A program made the translations under genes and the position numbers. From Hofstenia miamia (taxonomy: Eukaryota; Xenacoelomorpha; Acoela), in the NCBI GenBank assembly GCA_004352715.1, contig SCFE01000002.1, positions 4,465,642 through 4,529,641 of the forward strand: a stretch of DNA of 64,000 nt, written 5' to 3'. Position 1 is the stretch's first letter. Each line of letters begins with the position of its first letter. This document shows positions 1-12,113 of the stretch, piece after piece. The notes beneath the pieces are model-generated. The model was not told the origin of the DNA, made no database searches, and was given only the letters and a program-made list of their open reading frames with translations.

Positions 1-2538
1 AAAATTCTAGAAAAATCGAGTACGGTTTCATGTAAATTCACACGTTCTGGGAAAACGCCAGCTACTTGAAAGTGCCCTAAGAAGGCCTTAATTCAATAAT
101 TATTTAATTATTTATTGATGGCGTTTGCAAGGTAGGTTTCTTGGGAAACAGGTCTTTATTATCACAGCTGCAATTATAATTAACAGTTGATATTAATGCT
201 GGCGCATTCAAAATAACAATAGCGAACTTATGCCCTCCTGCATTTGGGATAGGTAAGATGCTGTGCATTTTGGGAAATTTCGGGTACATTAAGTTTCCGG
301 TACGTGTTTAAAAAATTGTTTCGGTTTCGGTTCCAAATTCTGTACCCGATTCCAACTGTGCACGTTGTAGTGTTAAGCACAAATTTTCAAAAACGATTCC
401 AATTTTAAGAAGCATCTTAAAAAAATAATTCATTAGAAGCTAAAAACTTGACGATCGCTAAAAACACAAGGCAACCCATAATCCCAAATGACCTCAAAGA
501 ACATTGTAGCCTTTCCCTAAACACATGCCAAATACATAATTTATTGCAAATCGCATTTCGTAATTTATTTATTCGTGTGAAATGGGTATTTATTGATGCT
601 AATTTAATAACCTCCGACGACGCAGAAATTTATATTGACGATCAACGCGTTCTAATAAAATATTAATATAAAAGTGTTAAAGGATTAGGTAAAGGAATGA
701 AAATATGAAATATAACTCAATCACTCCTCAATAAATTATTTATAGTTCGTAAATTAAAAAATCCGTAAATAAAATAATGGCTTAGAAATTATTCTCCGAG
801 AATAAATTTATATTATCTCATGACACAATGCTTTATAAGCATAACAATGTGAATAAAAGCTTTCCCACATACTATGAATTTTTTTCTCCAAAATTATAAA
901 CACCAAGAAATGAAAAACAGTTATTTAAGCAAATGTCCAAGAGCGCAGATCGAACATAAAGCAAAGCAGTAGGTCAGGAACCTACTGGTCCTGGTCCCCT
1001 GAATATTTTGGTTTCGTGTAATCCCACAACGAAACTTCTAGTAATCACACGAATTTGTTCAAAATAGCACCAAGTAGTAACAAACCTATTTTGATAAATA
1101 ACTAAAATACCAACAAATTGTGAGATTATAAAATTTACTTTAAATCGTTCCAAGTCTCCTTAATCATGATCCCAGTACTAAAGTGGTCCCAGTTCCACTG
1201 AACTATTTAAGACACAGCAAGCCCTGTGACTAGATGGCACCTACGGCAAAAGCAATTAAAATTCTATTAATTGCGGTTAAGGTTCGAGGACGGATATTTG
1301 ACTAAACAAACAGTTGTAAGATTTTTAAGGGCGTTATTGAAAAGCAAATGTATAATTTGGTCATTTCAACGATGACAAGGGCCCCTGAAAATGTAATTTC
1401 AAAGGACCTTCCACGAGTAACCCCATAGTTGAAATCGGATCTGAATTTTATTTTATGATCCGATTCCGATGTAATCCAAAAAATGAAATCTGATTTAAAA
1501 CAAATTCAAAATTCGGAAAATGAAATACAATCATTTGTTTATAAACTTTACAAACCTCAAAAATAGTTATTTGAAATTCAGGAAATATTCGATTTTTTCA
1601 AAATGGATTTTGAAAAAATATCGGGAGACAGAGGGGCCTCATTTTCTAAATCAATTTTTTACCTTGAGATTAGAGCAAAATTTCACAGTCTGCAAATATA
1701 AAATTCCTAACTAAATGTTTATTAGAAAACAATTGAGTAAGTAGTTTAGAAAGTCGCGCTGAAATCACGACCTGGTGTAAAATCAGAATCAAGTGCTAAT
1801 AGCATTAATGAAATACTTTATTATATAGTTAACAACCATAAAAACGACATTGCAAATTTGTAGAACAAATATAGCTAAATATAAAATTGCACGCATTGCG
1901 GGACATTTGCGTCAGTGGGACTGCAGTTGACATTCAACATTTGAATATTATTTTTAGCCAAGAATCCTGTCTATTTCACATAAACATTATTATTAAAGTT
2001 TCTTTGTTGCACTCATCGGACATATGTTTGCTCATATGAAAGGAATGTTAACGTTTGCAACAGTAAATTTAACTGGTTAGAAATAATAATAAATTTAGTG
2101 TCCTTGAACTATCAATCTACTTTTTAAACAATAGCTTGAATAAACTTCTAAAAAAATAAAAAGTTTTGACAAACGAGAAAATGAAATAATAAGATCAAGT
2201 GGTTGATTTATTACCTAATTCAATGATTTCCAAAATCATACCATATAAAGGTACCTAGAAATAGGTAAATGCGTGTAAATTATAGCTTAGGCCTAAGTAA
2301 TAAGCCAGCTTAGAGATGTCTTAAAACATTTTTCACCATGAATATATTTTTATGCATCTGAGACTAAAAAAATCGGGGTAACAAAATCATCAAATTTGAT
2401 CGACAAAATTTTTGTTGCTCCAATTCGGACACCGATTAGCTTGCTAACGTGTAGTGTAAAAGTTAATGAAGCCTTCAGGTTATTTCACAGAAATACACAA
2501 ATATTGACTCAAAAAAAGAACGAGTATTTGATACATAC
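1..2538. other. AT-rich non-coding stretch, no gene supported
   Basis: No recognisable coding domain. Short frames (448-666 plus; 289-104 minus) lack paired splice signals and resemble no family known to me. A minus-strand AG near 164 could open a short terminal exon reading CDNKDLFPKK to a stop at 104, but the plus strand of the same bases carries a good GTAGGT donor, so the direction cannot be decided. Two short GC-richer patches (about 300-370 and 1160-1300) look like old repeat debris. Confidence 0.5.
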
Positions 2539-2895
2539 TTCTCAACGAGCCGAAATTTCCAAATTTAAATTTTGAGTAAGTTCGGCTCGGCTCGGATCGC
2601 CCAATAAAATCTTTCAATGAGGGTCGTTTTTGCTCGATATTTTTTCAAAAATATTGTGCTCAAAGAATTTTTTACATAGTTCGTCCTATTATTTAATAAA
2701 CATTTCTTAAATAAGATTATAAGAAAGGCATACTGAATGAAAAAATAAGAGAAATCTGCATAATCAAATCAACAAGCAGAACGTTTTTGCGCATAAATTT
2801 GTTTTGCTTATAAAAGGCTCGCTTTAGGCTCGTTGTATATCCAAAACTATGCTCAAGCTAGCCTCGGCTCGTTAGAAGCTCGACTCGTTGACAAG
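2539..2895. mobile_element. candidate MITE with GAGCTCG-rich ends
   Basis: The ends form an inverted pair. The left end reads CTTCTCAACGAGCCGA (2539-2554) and the right end, reverse-complemented, reads CTTGTCAACGAGTCGA (2895-2880). Both are followed inward by CTCGGCTCG-type motifs, while the interior is plain AT-rich sequence with no coding capacity. The length of about 357 bp and lack of an ORF fit a non-autonomous DNA transposon. No clear target-site duplication was identified, so the superfamily is left open. Confidence 0.45.
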
Positions 2896-4589
2896 TCTGA
2901 TTCAACATCATTACGAATTTTTCGCTAGCTAACATCCTGGAGTGGCCATAAGAAACTAAAATATTGGGCATCGACATCAAGTTTATTCACGAGGCATAAC
3001 CAAAATCGGTAATAAGTGGTTTTCAAAACATTGTCAGAAATGTTGTAGATATGATCAAGCTGTCTGAGAAAACATAACAACTCACCTACATGGTAGTCAT
3101 AAAGGCAGTTATAAATGTCAGTTACATTTAGAATATTGTTTGTTATTAATAATTTTATAGTACATAAGCATTACTGAAATGCAAATAAACTATTTCCTAA
3201 CGGATGGATTGTTGTATGAGAAGAATGTGATATGAAATATTACAGCGAATGGCTAAATTTTTCGAAATCGTCTGAAGCAAATTCCTTAACCATAGTATGT
3301 TTAGTGAAAGATTAGTAAAAATTTTTATATTTCAAATTTGTAAATTTGTGATATACTACATTCTTTCATGCCAAACATTTTTTAACATACGCGAAAATGA
3401 ACATGAATATATTTCATGTGAATCTTTGCAACTATTGATAGAAAACTTATAGGAATTGAGAGCTTCGATAATCAGCACGATTAAAAACATCTATCATTTC
3501 ATTGGTAGCACTCAAAACTAATTTTTAAACATTGTTTAGCAGAATAGCGAATTGTGCCTTAATATAAGTTCCATTAACTGCAAAATGTTGTAAAATATTT
3601 TTTAAAAATTAGAAAAATACTGCTACTATGACTGCATATAACAAATAAATTTAAGAAAACAAAATATGTGAACGTTCTGAAAGCAAACTGACGGTGCTCT
3701 TAAAGATTTGTAAGATAGAGCATCAAAGCGATTCATGTATAATTTCAAAGCGCTAAGAACACCATAAGGCGCGTCCCCAGCTGCACTAGCAACTATTGAG
3801 GAAACTTGAAGTACTTTATTCACCTCAGTGTTATTTCTACTAAGTAAAATACTATTTTTGTGATAGATTTCACTCATTTAAAATATAACTAACTATCGAT
3901 TTCTTAGCATCATGCAAAACAGTTATCATTAATATTATTATAAGGGATTTCAACAAAGTTCAGGGGATTACTCTCGGCTATAAATTTACAAATAAATGTT
4001 TTTTTTTCGCCAGAAACTGCAATCACAGAACATCTTCCAGGTGCCGAGTGTAGTCTCAGGGAAGTTTTGAGCGGGATAGGTGCAGAAATTAATTCGTTCG
4101 CAAATAATTTTGACGAGTCTAGGGCCACAATTTAAGAACGAATACCGAGACTTTCCAGTCGAATAAGGGAGAAGAACAAATTCCGCGGTTCCACGGATAG
4201 ATGACCTTTAAAACATTTTGTGTAAATCATCATCCTTGCATGATCTTCGCAACATAAGCAACCAACCTCACACAGAGTAAGTTACTGAAACTGCTCAAAA
4301 TTTCTTGTTCATAGTGTGTTAACACGACAACACAATAATAACGAATGGTCAAACACTTCGAAAGTGTTTAAAATTGCGCACTATTCATGGTACAGGGAAA
4401 TGTTTACTATATTTTAGTGACATAGGTCTATTTGCATGGCAACAGCTTAAAAAACTTTAGCAGCAAAACTTTGGAGCAAATTGAACAAAACTAAAACACA
4501 TAGCATTTGCAGAAAATATCACTTCTAAATAACGTACTTTATTAAAATTAACTGAATTATTAAGTGGTAAATTAAAGGATTTTCAATCA
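2896..4589. other. non-coding stretch with two open minus-strand segments
   Basis: Mostly AT-rich. Two minus-strand open segments have slightly raised GC. The segment 3877-3650 reads VSSIVASAAGDAPYGVLSAL in part and has no clean donor. The segment around 4128-3950 is listed separately. Both lie downstream of the Ig exon on the same strand and could be exons or pseudo-exons of that gene, but nothing links them firmly. Confidence 0.35.
3960..4121 (-). CDS. possible Ig-like half-domain exon (weak)
   Basis: The minus frame contains SGEKKTFICKFIAESNPLNF, which resembles the B-strand region of an Ig domain (a Gly-Glu turn, an alternating hydrophobic strand ending in Cys, then a Asn-Pro turn). Two possible acceptors, CCTAG at about 4122 and TTGCAG at about 4017, would both give phase 1, matching the donor at 5750. 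The sequence before the strand is not Ig-like, the downstream donor is poor (GTAATC or GTTGAA), and no partner exon with Trp and the second Cys was found. It may be an old exon relic. The boundaries are approximate. Confidence 0.2.
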
Positions 4590-4595
4590 TTTATT
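4590..4595 (-). promoter_or_regulatory. AATAAA polyadenylation signal candidate
   Basis: TTTATT on the plus strand reads AATAAA on the minus strand, about 110 bp beyond the stop of the candidate terminal exon 4854-4703. The hexamer is common by chance in DNA this AT-rich, so position is the only support. Confidence 0.3.
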
Positions 4596-4702
4596 GCGGG
4601 TAAATGGGTGATGTTTTATGAATTATTGCAGTGGCTATTAAGTAGTTCCCATGAATTACCTAATGTTCTTGCTCTGCATAATTGTAAGAAAACCCTAAAT
4701 CT

Positions 4703-4854
4703 TTAACACATCTTATGTTTTGACCAACCACCAAGTCCTACTACAAGTAACATTGAGAATAAAATTCTTCTCAAATAATGAGATGTCCACACAAATGCAA
4801 ATATGTCTAAAGTCCGATATTTTTTGTTTTGCAAAAAATTCGAATCACCTTTAT
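4703..4854 (-). CDS. candidate terminal exon of the Ig-domain gene
   Basis: On the minus strand a strong acceptor (pyrimidine tract TCTCTTCTTGCAG) is followed by AT AAA GGT GAT, which is phase 1. The Ig exon ending at 5750 leaves a single T, so joining the two makes a Tyr codon and reads IIVT-Y-KGDSN, a normal ending for the last Ig strand. The exon runs 49 codons to a TAA at 4703-4705. The tail includes a short hydrophobic run (ILFSMLLVVGLGG) followed by WSKHKMC. It is short for a membrane helix and carries RR just before it, so anchoring is uncertain. The intron from the Ig exon would be 895 bp. The alternative is that this is chance open frame and the gene continues elsewhere. Confidence 0.35.
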
Positions 4855-5749
4855 CTGCAAGAAGAGATTGCATTGAGAACAATGTCAGAAATTGAGCGCA
4901 AATTGTACGAAGTGCGTACAATAATGTGTGCAAATAGTGATAAGGAGCAACCGACAGAAGGTTAAAAGTCAAATCTTAGTTTTCCTTTTCAAATAAGAAT
5001 TCTTCAAAAAATACGACTAAATTACTTAAAATGTTTAAAAGGAAGTGTCATATTCACTTGAAATGGCAGCAGCGTTTAGGCATTTTATATCAAGTGAAGA
5101 CATTGGCTTAATGGCAGAAACAGTAATTGATAAACCTTTAGAGTTCATTAGGAAAATGTTGTTAAAATGTCACTGCTATATTGCAGTGAGGAATTCAGCA
5201 CGTGAAGATGAACAGCGAAAGTTTTAATTAAACGAAGCATTCAATTTAAATTGCCGAATAAATTTTAATTATGTAATTTTCATTGAGAGGAATTAAGAAG
5301 TTAATAGATGAAACTATACAGTATTAAAAGGTGTTCGCGACTTAAATTTAATGCCGCGGAATACCGAGTACACGTAGACGACAATAAGTGACACATCTTT
5401 TACTACTTAGAAGTTAATGGGATGAAATGCTTGCTACATCCTTAATAAAATTGATAATATAATTTCACTGCAAAAGAATTTTATAAGCAGAACTGCGTAA
5501 AATCATTCGAAGCACGTAATAATTAATTTGCATACATTGATAGAGCATTGAATTGTGCTATTAAATTTATTAATTCACTTAAGTCCGTCATTCCAACCAT
5601 TAAAATGTGTCACATGTCGTGTTGAGTTCGACTGCAGCACCAATTCAATAACAATGGCAATGAACAATGAATAATTGCAGAAATTAATCAATGTCAAAAC
5701 ACTAAGAGGGAATAGAAATGTGGAGAGGTGTTAAGTAAACTCAACTTAC

Positions 5750-5917
5750 AAGTTACGATGATCTCGATGGTGTAAGAATCCTCTCCAACGGAATTGGAAA
5801 CTTTACACGTGTACTTTCCAGCTTTGTTTCGATCAAACTCAGACTTTGAAAACTTCAAATTGGCACCGCTGGTCATTACCTCTTTGGAATTGTAAACTAG
5901 CCACTTAGTTTGGGTTT
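5750..5917 (-). CDS. Ig (I-set-like) domain, C-terminal half exon
   Basis: This exon carries strands C to G of an immunoglobulin domain. It starts after TTTTTTTAG (phase 1) and ends at a perfect GTAAGT donor (5749-5744), leaving phase 1. Joined to exon 14026-13925 it completes a Glu codon and gives a 90-codon domain. In domain numbering, the core Trp is at 40 (TQTKWLVYNSKEV), the L-x-F strand at 55-57, and the closing motif RNKAGKYTCKVSNSVGE has Tyr70 and Cys72; the strand TIEIIVT ends it. Phase-1 boundaries on both sides are typical of shuffled extracellular Ig modules. Such domains mediate adhesion or ligand binding at the cell surface or in the matrix. Which family (cell adhesion molecule, receptor or hemicentin-like) cannot be told from one domain. 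Confidence 0.82.
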
Positions 5918-5979
5918 CTAAAAAAATCAAGTTATAATTAATAGAATGAATTCATTATAATTCAAACAATACATTATGT

Positions 5980-7526
5980 CATAATGTACATATAATTCTC
6001 TCACACTCTTACGTCAAAAAGGGAAGCTGTGCCAGCATGGATTAAATGCATTGTGATTAGAACGATGCTCCGGGTGTTAACCTGAGAAATACAAAATCGA
6101 ACATACTCAATATGCAGCTGAGATCGCAGCATGTCCCTGGTACGGGGCTTTAGTGCTGGTCAGGCGGTGTGTTTGGAGGTTTCTACTTTTTCTCAAGTTA
6201 TGCAACCAAATGGGACCTCCTAGTATGCTCAACACTAACACAAAATCAAGTCTTCATAGAGATCCCAACATAAATTTTTAGTCACTTGTTTTGATTAAAG
6301 AATGCAAATGATATTTTAACACGTTTAATTACGACTACCTACAGAACGGAATCACTATGTACCAAATAGAAGAGTGTATGATTAGCGAGTCTTGAAACGA
6401 TACTCCACATCTCATCGCGTCGATCTCTAATAAATAGCATCGTATCTTAAAAATNTCTTCATAGAGATCCCAACATAAATTTTTAGTCACTTGTTTTGAT
6501 TAAAGAATGCAAATGATATTTGAACACGTTTAATTACGACTACCTACAGAACGGAATCACTATGTACCAAATAGAAGAGTGTAAGATTATCGAGTCTTGA
6601 AATGATACTCCACATCTCATCGCGTCGATCTCTAATTCTCTAATAAATAGCATCGTATCTTAAAAATGAAAAGTGCATTTCATTACCTGTATTGACACAT
6701 AAAACTAAAGAAGCTTATTTCAGCAAATTCATTTTGTAATTAGAACACTATCTTCTGTGTTTGAGTTAAGCTGATTTCTTCATTTTTCACGAAGTGCGAA
6801 TTGTAGAAAAGGGTCATGACATGCAATTAATATTGTGACTTGACTAATTTATTGCACTGCACGTCAATTGTTTAAGCAGAAATTACGACAGCGTGGATAC
6901 CTCTAGTTTCAAAAGATAATTTTTTTATTAAATTTAGCTTCACACTAACCCAAACTAACACTAAGTGAGTACATAATTTTAGGGTGCTTGGCATTATATA
7001 TTTCAATTAAAGTTTGACAATCTTGAAACCTTTTCGGCCTGCTGAACATTCTTGACTTTGATTACAATGACAGAGCTTAAATAAATATTTGTTGGACATA
7101 TGATAAAATGCCTTTTCTGTCAACAGACGTCTGGTTATTTAATAAATCCTGTATTGATTCCAAGTAATCTCATATAAATTAACTTTATCTGTTTTCAATT
7201 TGACTGTAATTTCAAAATTAATAAATTCTCCATCGTCGCAAGTGAAAATTTTTTACAGTCAGTGTAATAGAAACATGCCTTTTCCGTAAATACGCAAATT
7301 TGCAAAACTGAATTTGTGTAAAGCAAAAATATAAATTATTAATAACACTTAAAACGTCATTTAATCAAAAATTTTTTGTAGCTAATTACAAACTTTTTGA
7401 AGACATTTAGAATATACAAAAACGACAATCATATTTTGTAATAATTAATAGGAACCGCAGAACAAAGACAAATGAAGCTAACAGCCTTTTAACCCTTTGA
7501 GGCCCAAAAAAGACTGAAGCTGCTTT
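5980..7526. repeat. contig-overlap duplicate, first copies (N at 6455)
   Basis: Sequence 5980-6454 is interrupted by a single N at 6455, after which 6251-6454 is repeated as 6456 onward and the block continues to 7526. The whole block then recurs after a second N (7527) as 7528-8869. Differences are scattered SNPs and a small indel (a second TTCTCTAA in the later copies). The pattern of end sequence, N, then the same sequence again is that of overlapping contigs or alleles joined without merging. Confidence 0.85.
7493..7526. mobile_element. truncated left end of the piggyBac-type MITE
   Basis: TTAA (7489-7492) followed by CCCTTTGAGGCCC matches the left end of the full element at 8836. It is cut off by the N at 7527, so the contig ended inside this repeat. 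Confidence 0.7.
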
Positions 7527-7527
7527 N

Positions 7528-8869
7528 CATAATGTACATATAATTCTCTCACACTCTTACGTCAAAAAGGGAAGCTGTGCCAGCATGGATTAAATGCATT
7601 GTGATTAGAACGATGCTCCGGGTTTTAACCTAAGAAATACAAAATCGAACATACTCAATATGCAGCTGAGATCGCAGCATGTCCCTGGTACGGGGCTTTA
7701 GTGCTGGTCAGGCGGTGTGTTTGGAGGTTTCTACTTTTTCTCAAGTTATGCAACCAAATGGGACCTCCTAGTATGCTCAACACTAACACAAAATCAAGTC
7801 TTCATAGAGATCCCAACATAAATTTTTAGTCACTTGTTTTGATTAAAGAATGCAAATGATATTTTAACACGTTTAATTACGACTACCTACAGAACGGAAT
7901 CACTATGTACCAAATAGAAGAGTGTATGATTAGCGAGTCTTGAAACGATACTCCACATCTCATCGCGTCGATCTCTAATTCTCTAATAAATAGCATCGTA
8001 TCTTAAAAATGAAAAGTGCATTTCATTACCTGTATTGACACATAAAACTAAAGAAGCTTATTTCAGCAAATTCATTTTGTAATTAGAACACTATCTTCTG
8101 TGTTTGAGTTAAGCTGATTTCTTCATTTTTCACGAAGTGCGAATAGTAGAAAAAGGTCATGACATGCAATTAATATTGTGACTTGACTAATTTATTGCAC
8201 TGCACGTCAATTGCTTAAGCAGAAATTACGACAGCGTGGATACCTCTAGTTTCAAAAGATAATTTTTTTATTAAATTTAGCCTCACACTAACCCAAACTA
8301 ACACTAAGTGAGTACATAATTTTAGGGTGCTTGGCATTATATATTTCAATTAAAGTTTGACAATCTTGAAACCTTTTCGGCCTGCTGAACATTCTTGACT
8401 TTGATTACAATGACAGAGCTTAAATAAATATTTGTTGGACATATGATAAAATGCCTTTTCTGTCAACAGACGTCTGGTTATTTAATAAATCCTGTATTGA
8501 TTCCAAGTAATCTCATATAAATTAACTTTATCTGTTTTCAATTTGACTGTAATTTCAAAATTAATAAATTCTCCATCGTCGCAAGTGAAAATTTTTTACA
8601 GTCAGTGTAATAGAAACATGCCTTTTCCGTAAATACGCAAATTTGCAAAACTGAATTTGTGTAAAGCAAAAATATAAATTATTAATAACACTTAAAACGT
8701 CATTAAATCAAAAAGTTTTTGTAGCTAATTACAAACTTTTTGAAGACATTTAGAATATACAAAAACGACAATCATATTTTGTAATAATTAATAGGAACCG
8801 CAGAACAAAGACAAATGAAGCTAACAGCCTTTTAACCCTTTGAGGCCCAAAAAAGACTGAAGCTGCTTT
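7528..8869. repeat. contig-overlap duplicate, second copy
   Basis: This copies 5980-7526 without the internal re-entry. From the TCTTCATAG landmark, both copies are exactly 1071 bp long (6456-7526 and 7799-8869), with a few substitutions. It contains a GC-richer patch (7662-7735, GCAGCATGTCCCTGGTACGG) that is also at 6114-6187. That patch is unlike the surroundings and might be a short interspersed repeat, but I see no tRNA-type promoter boxes in it. Confidence 0.85.
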
Positions 8870-9320
8870 AGTAGTAAAAACCTATTTTTTAATAAGCAGA
8901 TGGTAAGCAGCACCCTAGCACCAAAATTAAATTTTGAAATGCATCTATGACGCTACACTAGGGTTACCTGCAGTTCTTAAAGGAATCCATTAATGATTGC
9001 CAAAAATGACTGGCAAGAAACTAAGATCAATATAATATTCTTTACACATTGGTTGACAAACGCCCTTTTTAACGACATGATTCGTTTAATAATATTTATA
9101 TCCAAATCAGTGATCAGATTGATCAAACAGTAATATCATGCTCAAGTAGAAAAAACAAAAATTTGAGGAGCAATTAGCAATTTGGCTGAAACTTTATAAA
9201 TATATTAACTTGCCATAGTCATAAGATTATACATGCAAAATACAAATAAACTGAATTATAGCAGAATAGATAAACGATTTTGTTTGGTGGGGCAGAAGTG
9301 TGCCACCAAGCCTCAAAGGG
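8836..9320. mobile_element. piggyBac-type MITE (TTAA target sites)
   Basis: The element is flanked by TTAA at 8832-8835 and at 9321-9324. It has perfect 11-bp terminal inverted repeats, CCCTTTGAGGC at the left and GCCTCAAAGGG at the right. TTAA duplication plus termini starting CCC and ending GGG is the hallmark of piggyBac elements. The 485-bp interior has no coding frame, so it is non-autonomous and would need a transposase from elsewhere. Confidence 0.8.
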
Positions 9321-9333
9321 TTAAAGACTAAAT

Positions 9334-9596
9334 ACACAACGGGATCGGAAATGTATAATTATAATGAAGGAAAAACTAGAGAAAGTCTTGAGTACAAGGA
9401 TGGGCGATGATAGCAAATCTGAAAAGCGAAGTCATTAAAATGAGTACGTCAACCGTGAAACCATACTGTTGAAGAAAGAATCTGCAATGCATTAAAAGGT
9501 TTCATTGAGATGTGAATGGATGTAATCGTCAGCAGACCTTTGAATTCAAATGGATTCAAGGTTTTCTCAAAAGAGTCAATATGCATGGCAATAAAG
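9334..9596. repeat. old direct repeat, copy 1
   Basis: This aligns collinearly with 10824-11083 at a spacing of about 1490 bp. Shared landmarks are ACACAAC, GATCGGAAA, AATCTGAAAAGCGAAGT, AAAAGGTTTCAT, CATCAGCAGAC or its variant CGTCAGCAGAC, TTTTCTCAAAAGAGT and ATGCATGGCAATAA. Many substitutions separate the copies, far more than in the contig duplicates, so this is a genuine old duplication or two insertions of one interspersed repeat. It is non-coding. Confidence 0.7.
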
Positions 9597-10823
9597 CATC
9601 TTGTTAAAAAACATGCATTGTTTAGCGCCGTTATATAAAAATATATTTTATATTAAAAAAGTTCTCTGTACCCAGAATAAAAATTTAAGAATTAAAACAT
9701 TTTGAATCGCGAATGATAATCTAACCTAGACAAATGGTGGACGAGAAAATGGGGGAATTCGATACAATGTCTTCAAAAAGCGAACGCTAACTATAATATC
9801 AATGCATCCTCAAATTATGTAAACAAATATAGTGCGGGTGGGGGTGCAATGTATTGTTTACGTTGTGAATCCAAAATAAGAAGGGAGTAATTCATTTAAA
9901 TAACAAGAGAAAGGTTTGATATCAATCTGTGAAAGTTAAACAACGTCTTACATGTATTTTCAGTTGAATAAAAAGAGCCACATGTTGCAAAATGAGGAGA
10001 CAAATGACTTAACAATCATATTAAAATGTAGACACAGAGAAAGTCAGAACGTGTGTAAATACTCTATAACAAAATAAATTAGTGCTGAATTATACAAAGA
10101 CGGCATGACGATGTTGATTAGATCACAATGTTTCATTAATCAAACCACACTAACTCTATATTTTTTATTTTTTCACTATGTGCAAAAACTTATGAACTCA
10201 AACTCAAAGCAAAGTCTTAAAATGCATGCAAACAGATTACATAATGGCTAATGGTAAATCAAAACACACTAATGGCAGTTAGTGTAATACAAGGCGCATT
10301 GGTGTATATTAATAGTAAACTTAGGGTTTTATTGCACAAGGCACTAGTCATGAAAGGATTCCATAAAGGCTTCACAATCTGTACAAGTTCTTCGATATTA
10401 GAAGACAGAGCATAGAATGTAAAACAAATCTATTCCTGCAGTGACCTGCATGAGGAGAGTAAGAGAAGAGAACAGATGCCTGTGATAAAATGAAATTGAA
10501 AAATAGCATTGAAAACTATTGAAAAATGCAACAACTTTTAATGAGAAACAGATTCGTTGCAAAAAGGTTGAGTTGAATGAATAAAAGATTTATTGGGCTT
10601 GGCGAATTATTATTGATCAAAGGACCTTTCCCTACAATTCCTGCTATTTATTTTGCCCAATCAATCGGTTTACACAAATTGCACTACATTACCATGAAAT
10701 TAACATGCCATTCAGTTAAATTTGCCGCCATATTTACAATATAACTTAGTCAAGCATATGATTCAATTGTAAGGGTTGGGAAATTTGGTTTTAGGTGGTT
10801 CTTAATACGCATTTATGATGGAC

Positions 10824-11083
10824 ACACAACCCGATCGGAAAGTATATTTATAATGAAGTTAAAACTAAAAGTATCGAGCATAAGATTAGGCGATGAGAGA
10901 AAATCTGAAAAGCGAAGTTATTAAAATATAAGTACTTCAACCTTGAAACTATACTATTGAAGAAGGAATCTTTAAAGCGTAAAAGGTTTCATCAAGGTGT
11001 GAACGGATGTACTCATCAGCAGACGTTTGAATTTCAATAGATTCAGGGTTTTCTCAAAAGAGTATTTATGCATGGCAATAAGG
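10824..11083. repeat. old direct repeat, copy 2
   Basis: Diverged partner of 9334-9596 in the same orientation. The repeat boundaries coincide with no inverted repeats that I can see, so a local duplication is as likely as a transposable element. Confidence 0.7.
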
Positions 11084-12113
11084 ATTGCCATCTTTCTAGA
11101 ACATGATGGATTGTTCAAAACCAAAGTAATTGTCGATATAAAGTTCAAGTTCTTATTTCGAGACGAATGTTCGTCTCGGATAATATTCTGGATAATCAGA
11201 TTTTAGGATTTGTATAGGATAGTAAAATAGAATACGAAACTATTCTAACAGTTTGCAGTGCTTGGGAAGTGTTCATTTACCAAATTTAACGTCAGAACTG
11301 TATATGCCGCAATTTGAACAGATACTCGACAATGATTTGTCGAAAATGTATGTCAGCATTGACTGATTGATTTTCAGCCAATGTTTCTTGGTAACACCAA
11401 TTCTTCTTTATGTGTCAAAAATTCAGAGAAATTTCATTTTCCATCAGAATCAAAAGAATTTAAGTGACAAACTACATTATATTTGTCGAAACGTTAATTA
11501 AACACGATTAAAATGTAGATTGAAATTTATTTAAAATTTGTTCATATATTAATGTAAGATTATAAAAACTAATTAGACTGAGGAGATAATCGGATAAAAT
11601 GCTATTTAAGTTTAAGCGTAATATTTTAACGGGGCGAATAGCAAGTTAAATAAAACTGTTCAAGGTTACTAATTTGTGTTTAGTTGGAATCCACTTGAAG
11701 AAGATTGAAAATAATGAAACTTCGATTAAAACGCACCTCAGGTTATGGAAGCACAAAATTGGATAGTTGGTAGGAAATAATCGAAATTAAGAAAAGACAG
11801 TTTCAATTTCCCATGGCTGCAACTAATTTCATTATATTAGTTTTAAAAGATCAAAGGCTTTGTGGATTACATTTATAAAGAACAGCTCTACAGACAAGAT
11901 CAATAAATTAATTTTTATGCCAAAATCATTCATTTCGCTGAAGGCATAAAACACATTGACGGCTTACAATTAAAATGTCGAAAAGTATACTTGCAAATAT
12001 ACCGTCAAATACGCTTAAAAGGTTTACAGCAAGGTATCTTCGCTTCAGTTGGAGCAATGTTATGTTCCTTACTAAAAAATACCGTCAATTATATATCGGA
12101 ACATTAGACTTTA

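Noticed and set aside
104-289. Minus-strand terminal exon (CDNKDLFPKK)
   Set aside because: Weak acceptor and no domain; the plus strand of the same bases carries a better GTAGGT donor, so the evidence is ambiguous.
1230-1295. tRNA or tRNA-derived SINE (GGTTCGAGGAC box-B-like)
   Set aside because: No matching box A at the right distance and no cloverleaf.
4720-5227. Plus-strand coding frames (MSTQMQICLKSDIF and MAAAFRHFISSEDIG segments)
   Set aside because: No splice signals on the plus strand; the first overlaps a minus-strand exon candidate with a much better acceptor.
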